A stretch of 64,000 bases of DNA from Zingiber officinale (Eukaryota; Streptophyta; Magnoliopsida; Zingiberales; Zingiberaceae). The notes under the pieces are model-generated. The model worked only from the letters and a program-made list of their open reading frames with translations, did no database searches and was not told the DNA's origin. Of the stretch, positions 1 to 11,619 are shown in pieces (within the stretch, counting starts at the first letter, position 1; each line of letters begins with the position of its first letter). The stretch spans positions 37,919,511-37,983,510 of the forward strand of contig NC_056000.1 in assembly GCF_018446385.1 (NCBI RefSeq), written 5' to 3'. A program made the translations under genes and the position numbers.

Positions 1-1104
1 TGCACCGAAGATGAGTCGCTTGCAGAGTAGTAACTTGTGATCAGAAAATTATTCTTAGCCTCTGACCTCGGGCCTTAATTTATAGGTGCATTGAGGTTCG
101 GTCGACCGATCCCTCTGTTCGGTCGACCGATCCCTCTGTTCGGTCGACCGATCCCTCTGTTCGGTCGACCGAACCAGCTCCGATCACCCACAGCTGGAGT
201 CTGACGCTGGCTCGTAAATTCTGCATTAACTGGCCTTCAATGGTTCGGTCGACCGAATCCTTTTATCGGTCGACCGAACAAGGTTTTTCCTTGTTCGCTG
301 AAATATACCGAGATCACCCTTTAATGCTGATTAAATGCTGATTGGATCAGTCGACCGATCCCCAGGTTCGGTCGACCGATCAGCTTCTATTTCCTTTGTT
401 GCTGATCGGTGTTGATGATCTGTCCTGTGCTGAGTCACTATGGTTCGGTCGACCGATCTTACTTTTCGGTCGACCGATCAAGCTTTGACCGGATTCTAAC
501 TCAGTTCTGATCTAGACTGACTTCTGTGCTGATCTTACTTGGTTCAGTCGACCGGTCCTCTGGTTCGGTCGATCGATCCGCCTAGACCTGCAAAACAGTG
601 TTAGAACAAAAAACACCCTACAACACAGATGTTAGCATAACAGTATAATAATGCATGAGTAATAAAAGAACAGTAGAACTGTTCTTGATCTCAACTTGGA
701 AACCTTCCCGGTTTCTTCAGTTGGATCAGCGACCTAAGGTTGTTCCCTCCGGGAACCCGACCTCACTGTCACTCCTCTAGTTTGCTTACCTCAACCTACC
801 TGCCAAACTTTGATCCTCCAGATCCAGTTTGGACTTTTCACTTAGCCTTGATCGGCTCCCCAGGACTTTTCTCTTGATCTTCAATCCTCCAGACTTCTCG
901 ATCATACCGCCAAGCATTGGGTCCCCTTGACCTGCTTGGACTTGCACCTAGGTTCCACGATCTGCTAAGACTTTCCTGCCTAGCCTCCAGCTAGGACTTT
1001 CTCGGTTGAGTAAACATCCTGCACACTCAGTCAACTTGTTAGATCATAACAAGACTTAACTTGAACCTTTGACAACATCAAAACTCAGGTTTGATTCTGG
1101 TGCA
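1..1104 (-). mobile_element. Probable LTR of a copia (Sirevirus-like) element, minus orientation
   Basis: The stretch looks like one LTR read on the minus strand. It ends at 1104 with GGTGCA, and the window opens with the complementary TGCACC, so both edges fit a TG...CA LTR with a 6-bp terminal inverted repeat. The part at 700-1100 resembles the U3 region of the Sirevirus LTRs further right (phrases about AAGTTGACTGAGTGTGCAGG on the minus strand). The part at 100-580 is an array of palindromic GGTCGACCGATC units. No polypurine tract follows position 1104, so it may be a solo LTR inserted in the Tat-type element to its right. The left TSD lies outside the window, so the left end is unproven. 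Confidence 0.5.
103..580. repeat. Palindromic GGTCGACCGAT cluster
   Basis: At least ten copies of the palindrome-centred motif TTCGGTCGACCGATC occur here. The first four (about 103-175) are close tandem units of roughly 21 bp separated by CCTCTG. The rest are spaced irregularly and often paired, about 20 bp apart. A few copies carry substitutions (for example TCAGTCGACCGGTC and GGTCGATCGATC near 545-580). The motif is rich in CpG and GATC and can fold into short hairpins on either strand. It is the same design as the CGATCGAT clusters in the Sirevirus LTRs at 42300 and 48060, with a different core. Confidence 0.85.
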
Positions 1105-1183
1105 GTTTTGGCCGAATTACGGTCGAGCGGCCGAATTACAAAAATGATAGTTTTGGCCGAGCGACAGAATTACATAAAAGCCT

Positions 1184-3420
1184 CTACTCAAGGAAATCAT
1201 AAATGTCTGGTGGGATGGTGCTGACGAGCGTTGCTTGGTCCTGGGCCGGGATGAGGACGGAGTCGGGAAGATGACCCTTTGACTTCAAGTAGATTGTGGT
1301 GGCATTCATAGCAAGCTCGAAGGCAGTGTGCATCCGTTCGCAGACTTTTTCGGAGAATTCGACCAAACGGATGTAATTTTGCCTCAAGGCGGCGATTCGG
1401 CCTGGCTCAGCCTCCTGGTATTCTTTGAGGGCCGCTCGGGAGGCGTCGGCGGCGACCTGGTGTTCTTGCAGGGCAGCCTCAAGCTTCGTCACCACGTCCG
1501 ATCGGGCCGCCTTCTCGCTAGCCAGCTGATCAATTAGCTCCTTAACTTTTTGCTCTAGGCCCCGAGCCTCGACATTCTTCTTCTCCAGGTCGGCAATGGT
1601 CGTCTTCTTCCGCTCGGTCGCCAGGCTTATTTTTCGGTCAAGCGATTTGACCTGTCGATCGAGCTCGGACAAAGTATGCGCCTGGTCGGCCATTTTCTTT
1701 TACTCCACCGCCAGTAGAGCTTGGGTCTTCTTGAGCTCTTTTTGCAGCTCGGCGTAGGAAGGACCCTGAGAAGGCGCGCCGCCTGAACTCCTTAATCTTT
1801 TTAGATCCTCGTCCACCATGGCGAGACGATTGGAGACAGTGATCTCCTCCACCCATCTCTGACATAAGCAAGGTTGTTAATAGCCGATCGGAAAGAATGC
1901 AAAAAGGACTTGAGAAAACACACTTACCCCAGTCGCCTGCTGCATGTGGCTGTTGGCCAAATTGCTGAGCGGAATCATCGCGACGCGCGGTCGAGCGTCG
2001 GCCCACATCTCGGCTAAGGGCCCCTTCATGGTGATCATGTGCTCGGGCGCGGTTGGCCGATCCAATTCGGGCATTAGCTCTTCGGTGGGTAGGTGCAGGG
2101 AGACCCTGATGGTGCGGTGCCGACCGGGAGTCGTTTGGGCGAAAGTTGGGGAAGGATCGGAGGCCGGTGCAGACATCTAGGACAAAATGGCCGAGCGTTG
2201 GACTCGGCGGGGAGAAGGCGGAAGAATGCTGACAGGCACAACCTCGAGGGGGTCCGCGGGCGTGTCCAGATGCGACGGAGTCCGATCGGACGAGATTGCC
2301 TCCACCGCTGGGGCTTTGCCGCGGGAATCGGTGGTGGTCCGCTCGGACGGTTGGATAGCGGAAGTCGCCGATCGAAGGGGTGTCTCCGCTCGGCGCCTCT
2401 TTTGTCGAAGAGGGCGCTCCTCCTCCTGAGCGGAGCCTTCGTCCCGGGCGGAAGGCCCTAGGCTGGAAGTTATGCCAACCGCCGGCTCCGGGAGAGAAGC
2501 CTGAGCTGCCGACTCCCCCGCATTAGTGTCGCTCTCTTCTTCGTGTGAGTCGACCGGCTCAATGCCAAGCGCCTCCATCTCCTTGGCAGCTGCGGCCTCG
2601 AGCGCCGCCGCTTTCCTCTTCAAAATGCCGGCCATCATGGACTCCATGACGATATCCGCTGCAAAGGAAAAAGGAAAAAAATTAGTTAGCAATCAAAGCG
2701 AATGCACAAGTAAAATTCTTACCGAAGCCGCTCGGAAGGAGGGGTCCTGATCGGACTCAGGCCAAATATGTACATCACCCCTTCAGGCAAAAACTTGTTG
2801 ATGTTGAACTTCAGACCGGCTAGCATGTTGGCATCGTGAAGATATTCCGATCGGGTCTTGAACCTCTTCAACTCGGGGGAGATTGGCGGTCCGACCTGCC
2901 ACTGGGTCCGGAAAGAGGCCCGTTCGGGAAGACGGTGGTAGAAATAATACTCTTTCCAATGTTTATTGGAAGAGGGAAGTTTATTGAAGAAAACTAAATC
3001 GGGCCGAGCCTGGAACATGTAAGTGCTCAACTCGGACTGTTTAGGGTAATAAAAAAAGTAGAAGACCTCCAGTCGGAGGGGAATGTTGTGAATTTTGAAC
3101 AAGACGACGACGTCACATAGAAGGCGGAAAGTGTTGGGGACTAGGCTTCCGAGCGGAATGCCGAAAAAATTACAAACTTCAGCGATGAAGGAATGGATTG
3201 AAAAGCGCAGACCGGCTATGAACTGGTCGCGGAAAACACAGAAAGCTCCGTGTGGCGGTTTGTGTGGCCGAGCGGAGGGGGAGGGTAAGATAATTTCAAA
3301 ATCAGAGGGGATGTCAAATTTGTTCATCAGAACCTCAGCGTCCCGCCGATCGAAGAGCGACTCCATGGTGGTATACCATGGGTCGAGGGCTGGGTCTTGA
3401 GGTTGAGAAGAACTGGCCAT
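1184..3420 (-). pseudogene. Antisense extra ORF of a Tat-type Ty3/gypsy element (putative gypsy-type transposon domain plus coiled coil)
   Basis: The protein starts at the ATG at 3420 (MASSSQPQDP). Its first 230 residues resemble the plant 'putative gypsy type transposon' domain (Pfam PF04195-like), with FRDQFIAGLRFSIHSFIAEV and the FFxIPLGSLVPNTFR-type core. A GT..AG intron lies near 2661-2720, and another from about 1924 to 1861. Downstream are a Ser/Pro/Glu-rich linker (2692-2177), a short conserved piece (2176-1925), and a strongly charged coiled coil (1693-1184) rich in Lys, Glu and Ala. In-frame TAG (2179-2177) and TAA (just before 1693) stops, and a splice phase that does not fit the downstream frame at the first intron, make it a pseudogene. 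Tat-lineage gypsy elements are known to carry such antisense ORFs between pol and the 3' LTR, and a plus-strand 3' LTR does follow at 4062. The protein's function is unknown. Confidence 0.7.
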
Positions 3421-4061
3421 TGTTTGAACGGACGAAACCACAAAAGGCAGATAATAGAAAGAAGAGGACGACAAACGAGACAGCGCCCAGAGGACCAAAA
3501 CTCAGGAAAGAAACGCAAAGAAAACCAAAGATAAAAAAGAAGAAAAACCTTACAGAGAAGAATAGAGATCGACGAGGAACACGAAGTCGCCGGAAGAAGT
3601 AGCAACGAGATCACCGGAGCACTGAAACGCCAAAGGAGGCTACGGGACACGCGAAGACGCAAATGCGGCGAGAAGGCGGAGAAGACGAAGGCTTTATAGG
3701 GCTGAGCCCGAGCGGCCTCCACTGTTGGATGCAGGTCACGGGAACCGGAGCACGCATCGAGCCGTCCATTTTAAACCGCTTCGGTCTCGTCGCCCGCGAC
3801 GTCGCCGTCGTACGATGACGACAGCAGTGACATGTGGCAACCAGCCACTGGGTGCATTTAATGAGCGTGTGCCCGGCCTTAACGTCGAAGATTGGCGCAG
3901 ACTTCGAAGAGATCCGAGGAATGTGGGTGTTGACTGACGTTATAGCTACCCCCGTGGGCGCCGAGCGGCAGATAGTTTTACGGAGACGTCACTCGGCTCA
4001 ACTAACGGTCCAGTCAGTCGGACTAATCGCCTCCTTCGACTAGACTTGAAGGGGAGGCAAG
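3421..4061 (+). other. Tat-type element 3' untranslated region with polypurine tract
   Basis: This GC-rich stretch lies between the antisense ORF start and the 3' LTR, so it probably holds the antisense ORF's promoter and 5' leader. No conserved coding frame is seen. It ends with a purine-rich run at about 4048-4061 (TTGAAGGGGAGGCAAG) directly before the LTR's TG. This is the position and composition of a plus-strand polypurine tract, and it fixes the parent element's orientation as plus, opposite to the ORF beside it. Confidence 0.6.
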
Positions 4062-7000
4062 TGATCCGGATGTACGGACAAGGGACCCCCTTTGAGGGGA
4101 ATCAACACCACGTGGAGGGCAAAAGTCAAGGTCAGCATGAAGTTAGGCCAATCGGAGAAGGGTAGGGTCAACCGGCCGAACGGGTCCAAGTGGAATCAAA
4201 GATAACTCGACGGGGAGTCGGGTTCCCGACGCTCATGGTGAACAGGGTCGCCGGGCCGAGCGAGTAGCTCGCTCGGCCGAGGCGTAAAGCATCAATGCTG
4301 TGAAGGAACAGTCTCAGTCGAGCACCCGATCGGACCAAGCTCTACGCCCGGTCGGACCGATGCCGGCAGAGCGGATGGACGCTCGGCCGGGGGAAAGAAA
4401 GGGGACAAGTGTTGGTTGCTACTCGGAAAACCTAGAGGTTCCACTGTACAAAAATTTTGTACAAAGGTCTGAACCTTTTCCTAGCTACCATGTGTTCTTT
4501 TAAATTAAATTTTGGATCGCCTGCGGAACTTAACACGTTTGATCCAAAACTTAATCTATTTGTTCTTTTAGGTTTTGACTTGGGTCTCCTGCGGAACTTA
4601 ACACGTTCGACCCAAATCACCTTAAGTTATTAATTCCATTAAATATTAATTTCCATAATTGGTTCCCAGTACTGACGTGGCGAGGCACACGACCTTCTTG
4701 GATATGGGAGCAACCACCACCGACTAGACAAAACCTTTTATAGAAAGCTAATATTTAATTTTCTAAAATAACTTTAGGTTAACCGAAAAGAACAATCAAA
4801 TCACAAGATAAAAAAAAAACAAAACAAAAGAACAGAACTTCGAAAAACATATTCGAAATACTAGAACGTAAGCCTCTTGTATTTGGTATTATTTCCATAA
4901 ATAACTAGTATGATGCGGAAAAGGAAAAACTACTTGTTATACCTTCTAGAAAAACCTCTTGATCTTCTACCGTATTTCTCTTCTAACCTCGGACGTTGTG
5001 TGGGCAACGATCTTCCGAGATGAGAAACCACCAACCACCTTCTTCTCCTCCTAGCTAGGTTCGGCCACAAAAAGCTTTACTAAGGATGAAGAACAAAACA
5101 CCAACCAAGCTCCAAGAGATGCTAGCTTTCTCTCCTCCTCCTTCTTCTTCTTCTCCAAGTAGTATCCGGCCGCCATAAGAGCTCCAAGCCTTTGAGAATT
5201 TCGGCCACCACAAAGAGGGAGAGAGGAAGAGGATGGCCGTCCACTCCAAGGAATAAAAGAGGGAGAGAAATAATAGAGGTTGTGTATCATGAAGGCACCC
5301 TCACCCCTTCTTTTATATTCCTTGGCCTAGGCAAATTAGGAAATTTATTTACAACAAAATTTCCTTAATTCCCTTGACATGATTTAATTGAGAAAAATAA
5401 AATAAAATTTCCCCAATTAATCTCTAATGGCCGGCCACATCAAAAGAGATAAATTAGACAAGTTTTAATCAACAAATTAAAACTTCCTAATTTGTTTCCG
5501 GAAATTTTAAAATAAAATTTCTCTTCAAAAATCTCTTCATGGTTGATAAAAAGAAATTTCTATAATTTTAATTTTATCAACATGTGGATAATTTTTAAAG
5601 AGAAAATAAAATATCTCACCAATCTACAAATAAGGAAAGAGATCTAATCTCTTTCTTTAATCTTTTGTAGATCTTTTACAAGAGAGATATTTTAATTTTA
5701 ATTCTCTTTAATAAATTATTTCTTCCACATAATAAAAATTAAAATTAAAATTTCTTTTTAATTTTATTTGGCCGCCCCCACTAGCTTGGGTTCAAGCTAG
5801 GGCCGACCACCCCAATTTATACCTAGGCCGGCCCTAGCTTGGTTCCCAAGCTAGCTTGGCCGACCCTTATTGGTGGGTATAGAAGGTGGGTATAGGTGGG
5901 TATAGTACTCTATAAATAAGAGGCTACGATAGGGACCGAGAGGAGGAATTGGTTTTGGTCTCCCGATAAAATTAAGCATCCCTTGTTCGCCCCGAACACA
6001 CAACTTAATTTTATCAATAATAATTCATTCCACTAGAGAACTATTATTGAACTACCGCACAAATCCCAAATTACATTTTTGGGCTCCTTCTTATTATGAG
6101 TGTGTTATTCTCCCTGTGTTTAAGATATCGAATGTCCACTAATCAAGTAAGTTACTGACAACTCATTTAATTAATATCTTAGTCCAAGAGTAGTACCACT
6201 CAACCTTATCATCATGTTGGACTAAGTCCACCTGCAGGGTTTAACATGATAATCCTTATGAGCTCCTCTTGAGGACATTATCAACCTAGTATCTCTAGGA
6301 CACAGTTTCCTTCTATAATCAACAACATACACTATAAGTGATACCATTTCCCAACTTATCGGGCTTATTGATTTATCGAACTAAATCTCACTCATTGATA
6401 AATTAAAGAAATAAATATCAAATATATATGCTTGTTATTATATTAGGATTAAGAGCACACACTTCCATAATAACCGAGGTCTTTGTTTCTTTATAAAGTC
6501 AGTATAAAAGAAACGACCTCAAATGGTCCTACTCAATACACTCTAAGTGTACTAGTATAATTATATAGTTAAGATAAACTAATTCCTAATTACACTACGA
6601 CCTTCCAATGGTTTGTTCCTTTCCATTTTGATCGTGAGCTACTGTTTATAATTTATAAGGTACTGATAACATCATCTTCTATATGTGACACCACATACTA
6701 TGTTATCTACAATATAAATTAATTGAACAACTACAAACAAATGTAGATAAATTGATCAAATGTGATTCTTTATTTAACATAAATGTTTACAAAAGCTTAG
6801 GCTTTCAGTATACACTCCAACAACAAGGACAAGGGGACATTGGGAAACATCATCCTCTGACAGCAGGTATATGCGACGACCAGGCCATACGCAGAATCGT
6901 ACGACGGAAGGTTTTGCTGTCCCATCAGAGAGGTGCTCAGACTGTAGCAGTATGATGTTAAGCATGCTCCTCTGGTAAGCCCATGCTAAGGTATAGGCAA

Positions 7001-7284
7001 AGGACACGTATACGCCTCGTTAGGTGTGCCTGAGCCTCCCCATAGCTCTATATAAGAGCCCTTAGACTTCGCCGGAGGTATGCAATCTCTCGTCATTGGA
7101 GCCACTTCATCGTTTTCCTCTTGTCCTGACTTGAGCGTCGGAGGGTCGTCGTCGGGAACCCCTTCCCGGCTCGACTTCTTTGCAGGTTCGCCGGAGATCC
7201 GTATGGTCTGTCGAAGATCCACGTCATCAGTTCGGAGAGCGCCACGTGCCCAACGTCCATTGATTCAGCGTTCGGACAGGATGA
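4062..7284 (+). mobile_element. 3' LTR of the Tat-type Ty3/gypsy element, split by a solo LTR
   Basis: The LTR starts TGATCCGG right after the polypurine tract and ends near 7284 at GGACAGGATGA, where the expected terminal CA seems mutated. Without the inserted solo LTR (4410-6822 plus one TSD copy) it is about 805 bp. A TATA box (TATATAAG, 7049-7056) is followed by a conserved leader (GAGCGTCGGAGGGTCGTCG), which recurs as TGAGTGTCGGAGGGTCAACG in the solo LTR at 26398-27319. The two are therefore the same superfamily. The element's pol and 5' LTR lie left of the window. Confidence 0.75.
4410..6822 (-). mobile_element. Solo LTR, 2.4 kb, minus orientation, TSD ACAAG
   Basis: The left edge on the plus strand is TGTTGGTT (4410) and the right edge is CTCCAACA (6822). 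The 5-bp duplication ACAAG lies at 4405-4409 and again at 6823-6827, and removing the insertion restores a continuous Tat LTR. No primer-binding site, polypurine tract or coding frame lies inside, so this is a solo LTR left by LTR-LTR recombination. The interior is AT-rich and matches, in reverse complement, the element at 39595-42260 along most of its length. For example, the stretch around 6190-6300 matches 40120-40240. Between 5300 and 5800 it is mostly A/T with GGCCGGCC patches. The long LTR lineage was not identified. Confidence 0.9.
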
Positions 7285-7890
7285 TAATTTTTATATTTAT
7301 TTTTAAAAAAAAATAGATATCATCTTATGAAAAAATCAAAAATAGAAAAGGTGAGAAAAAAAATATATTCATCAGAAAATAAAAATAGAAATTATCCTCT
7401 TCGTCGTCCTTTTCAACAATAATAAATTTAATCAAATTTCTAATAAAATTATAAAAGGACTAGAACAATCCTAAAAACTCCCTTATTACATTTTTAATAA
7501 CAAAATTAATGTTTAAACAATTAATAATTGTGCTAGAGTATCGATTTCGAGAGTGTTCTACCCTTTTGTCTCTTTCCGTGATTTATTATAATTGAAGTTC
7601 CTCCCGAGGAATTTAAATAACTCATTAAATTAAATAAATAAATTTAAACATATATACATTTAATTCGTCAATATTCATGAATAATATTCATGAATCATAT
7701 TTATTAATAACTCTTTAAATAAATAATTAAATAAAATAAATTAAATTTAAATTATCAAATTCAATAATCAATCAAATAATTAAAAGTTTCAAACAAGAAT
7801 TGAGAGCTCGATAATATCTAAATGAACCAAACTGAAACCAAGCTCGAACCAAACTTGAATTGAGAATTTAATAATATCTAAATGAATCAA
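7285..7890. other. AT-rich intergenic stretch, no gene seen
   Basis: This A/T-dominated stretch lies between the Tat-type LTR and the hAT element. A short imperfect palindrome built on GAATATTCATGAATAATATTCATGAA-like halves sits at about 7668-7700. Two near-duplicate phrases (AATATCTAAATGAA at about 7813 and 7873) lie just left of the hAT target site. I see no coding potential or transposon ends here. Confidence 0.5.
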
Positions 7891-7898
7891 GCTCAAAC

Positions 7899-10826
7899 TA
7901 GACCTGACCACGGTTCAGAACCGAGGGTTCAATGGTTCGGAACCGCCGGTTCAACGGTTCCAGACAGGTGGACCCTTAACCTTAACCTTAACCGCCCAAG
8001 ACGGTTACGGTTCACGAATCGTCACGGTTCGCCACAGTTCAAGATTAATATGTTAAAAAAAAATTAAAAATTAAAAATTAAAAATTAATCATTAAAAATT
8101 AGAAATTAAAATTTATTAAAAAAGGGCTTGCACTTATTTAAGTTGCCTACGTATCCCTTTAGGAGAATCAAAGGTCACGTAGTTCTTTTACATTTTTATC
8201 CTTTTACATATTCATTCACTTCCATTTCCTGTTCCTGTCGTATTTGTTCCTTCAGTATCAAAATCTTCAACTTCGTAATATGAAAGTTGCATTCCTTGAA
8301 TTCTTTTCTCCGCTCTGGTCCAATCGTCCAGTAATGCTTGAGATTCCAATGAGTCGGGAGACAAAGTTGATCGTCGTTCATCTAATATGTTGCCGCCGAC
8401 ACTGAACGTCTGCTCCACAACAACAGTTGACACTGGACAAGCTAAAATTTCTTTTGTGATCGCAGAGAGAACGGGAAAGCTTTGAGCCTTCTGTGACAAC
8501 CACTTTAAGATATCGAAGTTTTCGCTATTTGCTTCATTAAAATCAAAAGAAGTTGTAAAAAAATTTTCAAGTTCCTGTGTGGAACTTGAGGATCCTCGTG
8601 GACGTTTTGTCCGTTCTTTTAATAAGAGTTGTGCTTTTGTAAGTTTTAAATTACTACTAGTAGTTTGTTGTATTTCAGAAATATTAATTTGTGTTCCATA
8701 TTTTACATAATATTGATTATAAATATCATATAAATAAATTCTAACATTATATATAATATTAACTGGATCAGGGGAAGAAGAATCTTTAATTGGAATTAAA
8801 GCGTCATAATATAAAGTTAACATTTCTTGTAAAACTTCTAATTTAAATCTAGGATCTAAAGCAAATGTAATTAAATAAATTTCAGGAATTAAATAAAAAT
8901 ATTTTTCCCATTTAATTTTCGTAGCTAAGATGCAAGGAAATAAAGATTCATTATTAATATGTTCATTTAAAACTAATACTATATTAGAAAAATTTTCTAA
9001 AACTAATTGAGCAGTTGGATAATAAACACCGGAAAGTTGTTCAGTTGCATCATTAAATACTTTTAAAATTTCACAAATACTACTACAAATATTCCATTGT
9101 TGTGAAAATGAATATATATTAGTATTAGTGTTTTGTGCAAAAAAAATGAACATAATAATTCTTTATATTGAAATGAATCTTGTAATAATTGGTATGTTAA
9201 ATTCCAACGTGTTGTTGGTACATCACATGGAAATTTTTTAGGTCTTATTCCATTAATTTTACAAAACCTACCTCATTGTTTCATTATAGATGGATGAGAC
9301 CAAGAAATTGCAATTTTAATTGGTTTAATATAACTTTCTAAAATTTTTAAACCATCTTGAACACATAAATTTAAAACATGACATACATAACGAATATGAA
9401 AAAATAAACCTCCAATAATAGGTTGACAAATAAATTTTAGATCATCTATACAAGCGGTATTGGAACTAGCATTATCTAATGATATTGAAAATATTTTATG
9501 AGTTAAACCATATTCTTCTAAAATTAAACATAATAATTGTGCGATATTATGAGCATTATGTGATTCATCAAAAACTCTATAAGCTAATAATCTTTTTTGG
9601 AGGTTCCAAGAGTTATCGATCCAATGGCAAGTCACACCCATATACGAATGTGTTTGCCAATGATCACTCCAAATATCGGAACATAAAGGAACTTTATTAT
9701 CTAATTTACTAAATTCATCAATTAAATTCTTTTTTTCCTTGTTTTACTAATTTTTTAATTGTACGAGTAAGTGTAGTCCTAGGAACACGTTTAACACATG
9801 GATTAAGAGATTCTTTACAAAAATCTTCAAATGTGCATTTAGATCCAAAACTAAAAGAAAGATGTTCTACGGAAACAAATTTAGTTAATGATTCTCTTAA
9901 TTTATTATCCGAATATAAACATAAACCGGAATCGGTACTACCGCTAGTTGAAGAAAATCTTGATAATTGTGTTTGAGAACGGTCGAGTCAATATTCCGTC
10001 GGGTGCTTCATTTATACATGTCGTTTCAACGACCCATAGCCGGCGGCGGCTTGGAATTTGTAGGAAGCATTGCAGTGCTTACATTTTGCACGCATTTCTC
10101 CCGACGGAAGAGTGACATTCTCAAAATGTTTAGTGAAAATAGAAGACTTTAGAGGAGGAAGTTCCCGAACCTTAGAAGAAATTGCATCGATACTTCCTTG
10201 TGTTTCGGGTGTCGGATTCGGAAGATGCTCGATCTCATCATCGGTGGATTGAATGTTGGGGTCCTCCTCCCGCGGATTCATTATTTGCTTTCCCTTTCGA
10301 GCTCGAGATGATGCACCTCCGCGACCTCCTTCCATTGTAATTGAAAATTGGAAACGAAAGCGTGTAGAGATTAGAAAATACGAAAATGAGATTAAGAGTA
10401 GAGAAGATGTGTGTGAAAAATGATGAAATGAGCTCTCTATTTATAGAGTTTTAATTGATAGTAACGAACACTAAATCATAGTCATTGATCAAAAAACGGT
10501 CAAATGATCCTAACCGTTGAAAAAAAAATACCCAAAAAACCCTCCCAACGGCTACGAACCGCCGGTAACCGGCGGTTCCAACGGCTATGAACCGTTGGTT
10601 AACCGGCGGTTCAAGTCGTTTAAAAAAAAAAAATTGCGATTGAACCGCCGGTTCAACCCGCCGGCTAACCGACGGTTTGCCGGTTTATACAACCAATGAA
10701 CGGGAACCGGCCCGGCAACTTGCCGAGCCAGTTCCAGTTCGACCCGGCGAACCGGGTCAACGGGCAACCGACCCGGTTACGGGCTCGGGCCGGGTCCGGG
10801 CCAAACCCGACCCGGGGTCGGATCTA
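7899..10826 (-). mobile_element. hAT-superfamily DNA transposon, 2.93 kb, TSD GCTCAAAC
   Basis: Both ends can be set exactly. The 8-bp duplication GCTCAAAC occurs at 7891-7898 and 10827-10834. The terminal inverted repeats begin TAGACCTGACCACGG (left) and, in reverse complement, TAGATCCGACCCCGG (right), matching at 12 of 15 positions. Both subterminal regions are dense in GAACCG / CGGTT repeats (7914-8040 and 10540-10800), as expected for transposase-binding repeats. The transposase reads on the minus strand and is broken (separate entry). Perfect TSDs beside a decayed ORF suggest the element was inserted by transposase supplied in trans or has decayed in place. Confidence 0.95.
8212..10335 (-). 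pseudogene. hAT transposase (BED zinc finger, RNase H-like core, C-terminal dimerisation domain), broken
   Basis: Three blocks read in order on the minus strand. (1) 10335-10012: a low-complexity N-terminus, then a BED-type zinc finger with FTKHFENV, CKHC and a following His. (2) About 9990-9273: the RNase H-like core, including the RIPRTTLTR-type segment as PRTTLTRTIKKLVKQG, a DNASSNT motif around an acidic residue, and the CHVLNLCVQDGL motif. (3) 9153-8212: the hAT C-terminal dimerisation region, with FDILKWLSQKAQSFPVLSAI, STVVVEQTFSVGG and the RSTLSPDSLESQALLDDW signature. The resemblance is to plant RICESLEEPER/DAYSLEEPER-type transposases. Frame changes and stops occur near 10000, 9720-9740 and 9160-9270, so no complete protein is made. 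It would bind the element ends and cut them. Confidence 0.9.
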
Positions 10827-10834
10827 GCTCAAAC

Positions 10835-10982
10835 TCATAAAAAATAAACCAAGTCAAGCTTGAATAATCATTTTAAAAGCTTGCTTCCTTTTATGCTCGG
10901 CTCGGCTCGGCTCGGCCCCGCCCGATTACTTATAAGTTTAAACATCCCGATGTTAAACATCCCGGCTCAGCTCGTTTATAGA
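10835..10982. other. Short AT/GC mixed spacer with CGGCT microrepeat
   Basis: The spacer between the hAT element and the adjacent MITE contains four tandem CTCGG units near 10897-10916 and a duplicated AAACATCCCG phrase (about 10940-10963). The last 8 bases (10975-10982, TTTATAGA) are the left target duplication of the MITE. Confidence 0.45.
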
Positions 10983-11543
10983 TAGAGCCGTCAATTTGGG
11001 TTGGGTCCGTCGGATTGGCGCCCCGCCAAATAATTTAAGTGGGTTGGGTTGGGTTGGAATTTTATCAATCCAAGCCCGCGGCGGGCCGACCCACCTAGGC
11101 TCGCGACCCGCGTGGGTCGGCCCGTGACCCGCACGGGTCGACCCGAGATGAGCTTAGGTTGACCCGTAGATTGACAAACACATGTAAGTAAGGTTTTATG
11201 CCAATTTATAATTTTTTTTTATAATTTTAAAATAAAAATAATATTTTTCATCCAACAAAATTACTCATTTATGTCAATTTATATTTAAAATACATGTTTA
11301 TGGATACATTTGATTGACCTGCCAAGTAAAATTTTAAAAATATGAAATATTTTTTCAATTTTTTAAAAAATTATGATAGACCCGCGAGTTGGCTCGTCAA
11401 ATCCGCAACCCTCATTGGATTGGGTTGGATTAAAAATTTCTCAATACGTCAAGTTGACGGATTGATCCGTCCCGTCCTGTCAAATGGTTGGCCTGTCATG
11501 GGCCGACCCGCCCCATCACGAACTAACCCATTTGACAACTCTA
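10983..11543. mobile_element. hAT-type MITE, 561 bp, next to the GSTZ start
   Basis: The inverted ends are TAGAGCCGTCAATTTGGGTT (10983) and, in reverse complement from 11543, TAGAGTTGTCAAATGGGTT. They share the TAGAG..GTCAA core typical of non-autonomous hAT elements. The flanking 8-mers TTTATAGA (10975-10982) and TTTCTAGA (11544-11551) match at 7 of 8 positions, a slightly mutated TSD. The interior has no ORF. It is rich in GGGTTGGGTT (about 11040-11058) and in palindromic GACCCGCGTGGGTCGG (about 11100-11150), and is AT-rich afterwards. The right end lies 76 bp before the GSTZ ATG, so it must overlap or adjoin that gene's promoter. Confidence 0.85.
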
Positions 11544-11619
11544 TTTCTAGACTCGTCTCAGACCGCTCTCTTCGAGCCAAATAGATAAGTATTTTTCCAC
11601 TGACTCTTCTTTCTCGGCG

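Noticed and set aside
1-1104. Claim that both ends of the left LTR are fully defined
   Set aside because: The left edge coincides with the window start, so TGCACC there could be chance; without the left duplication the border is unproven.
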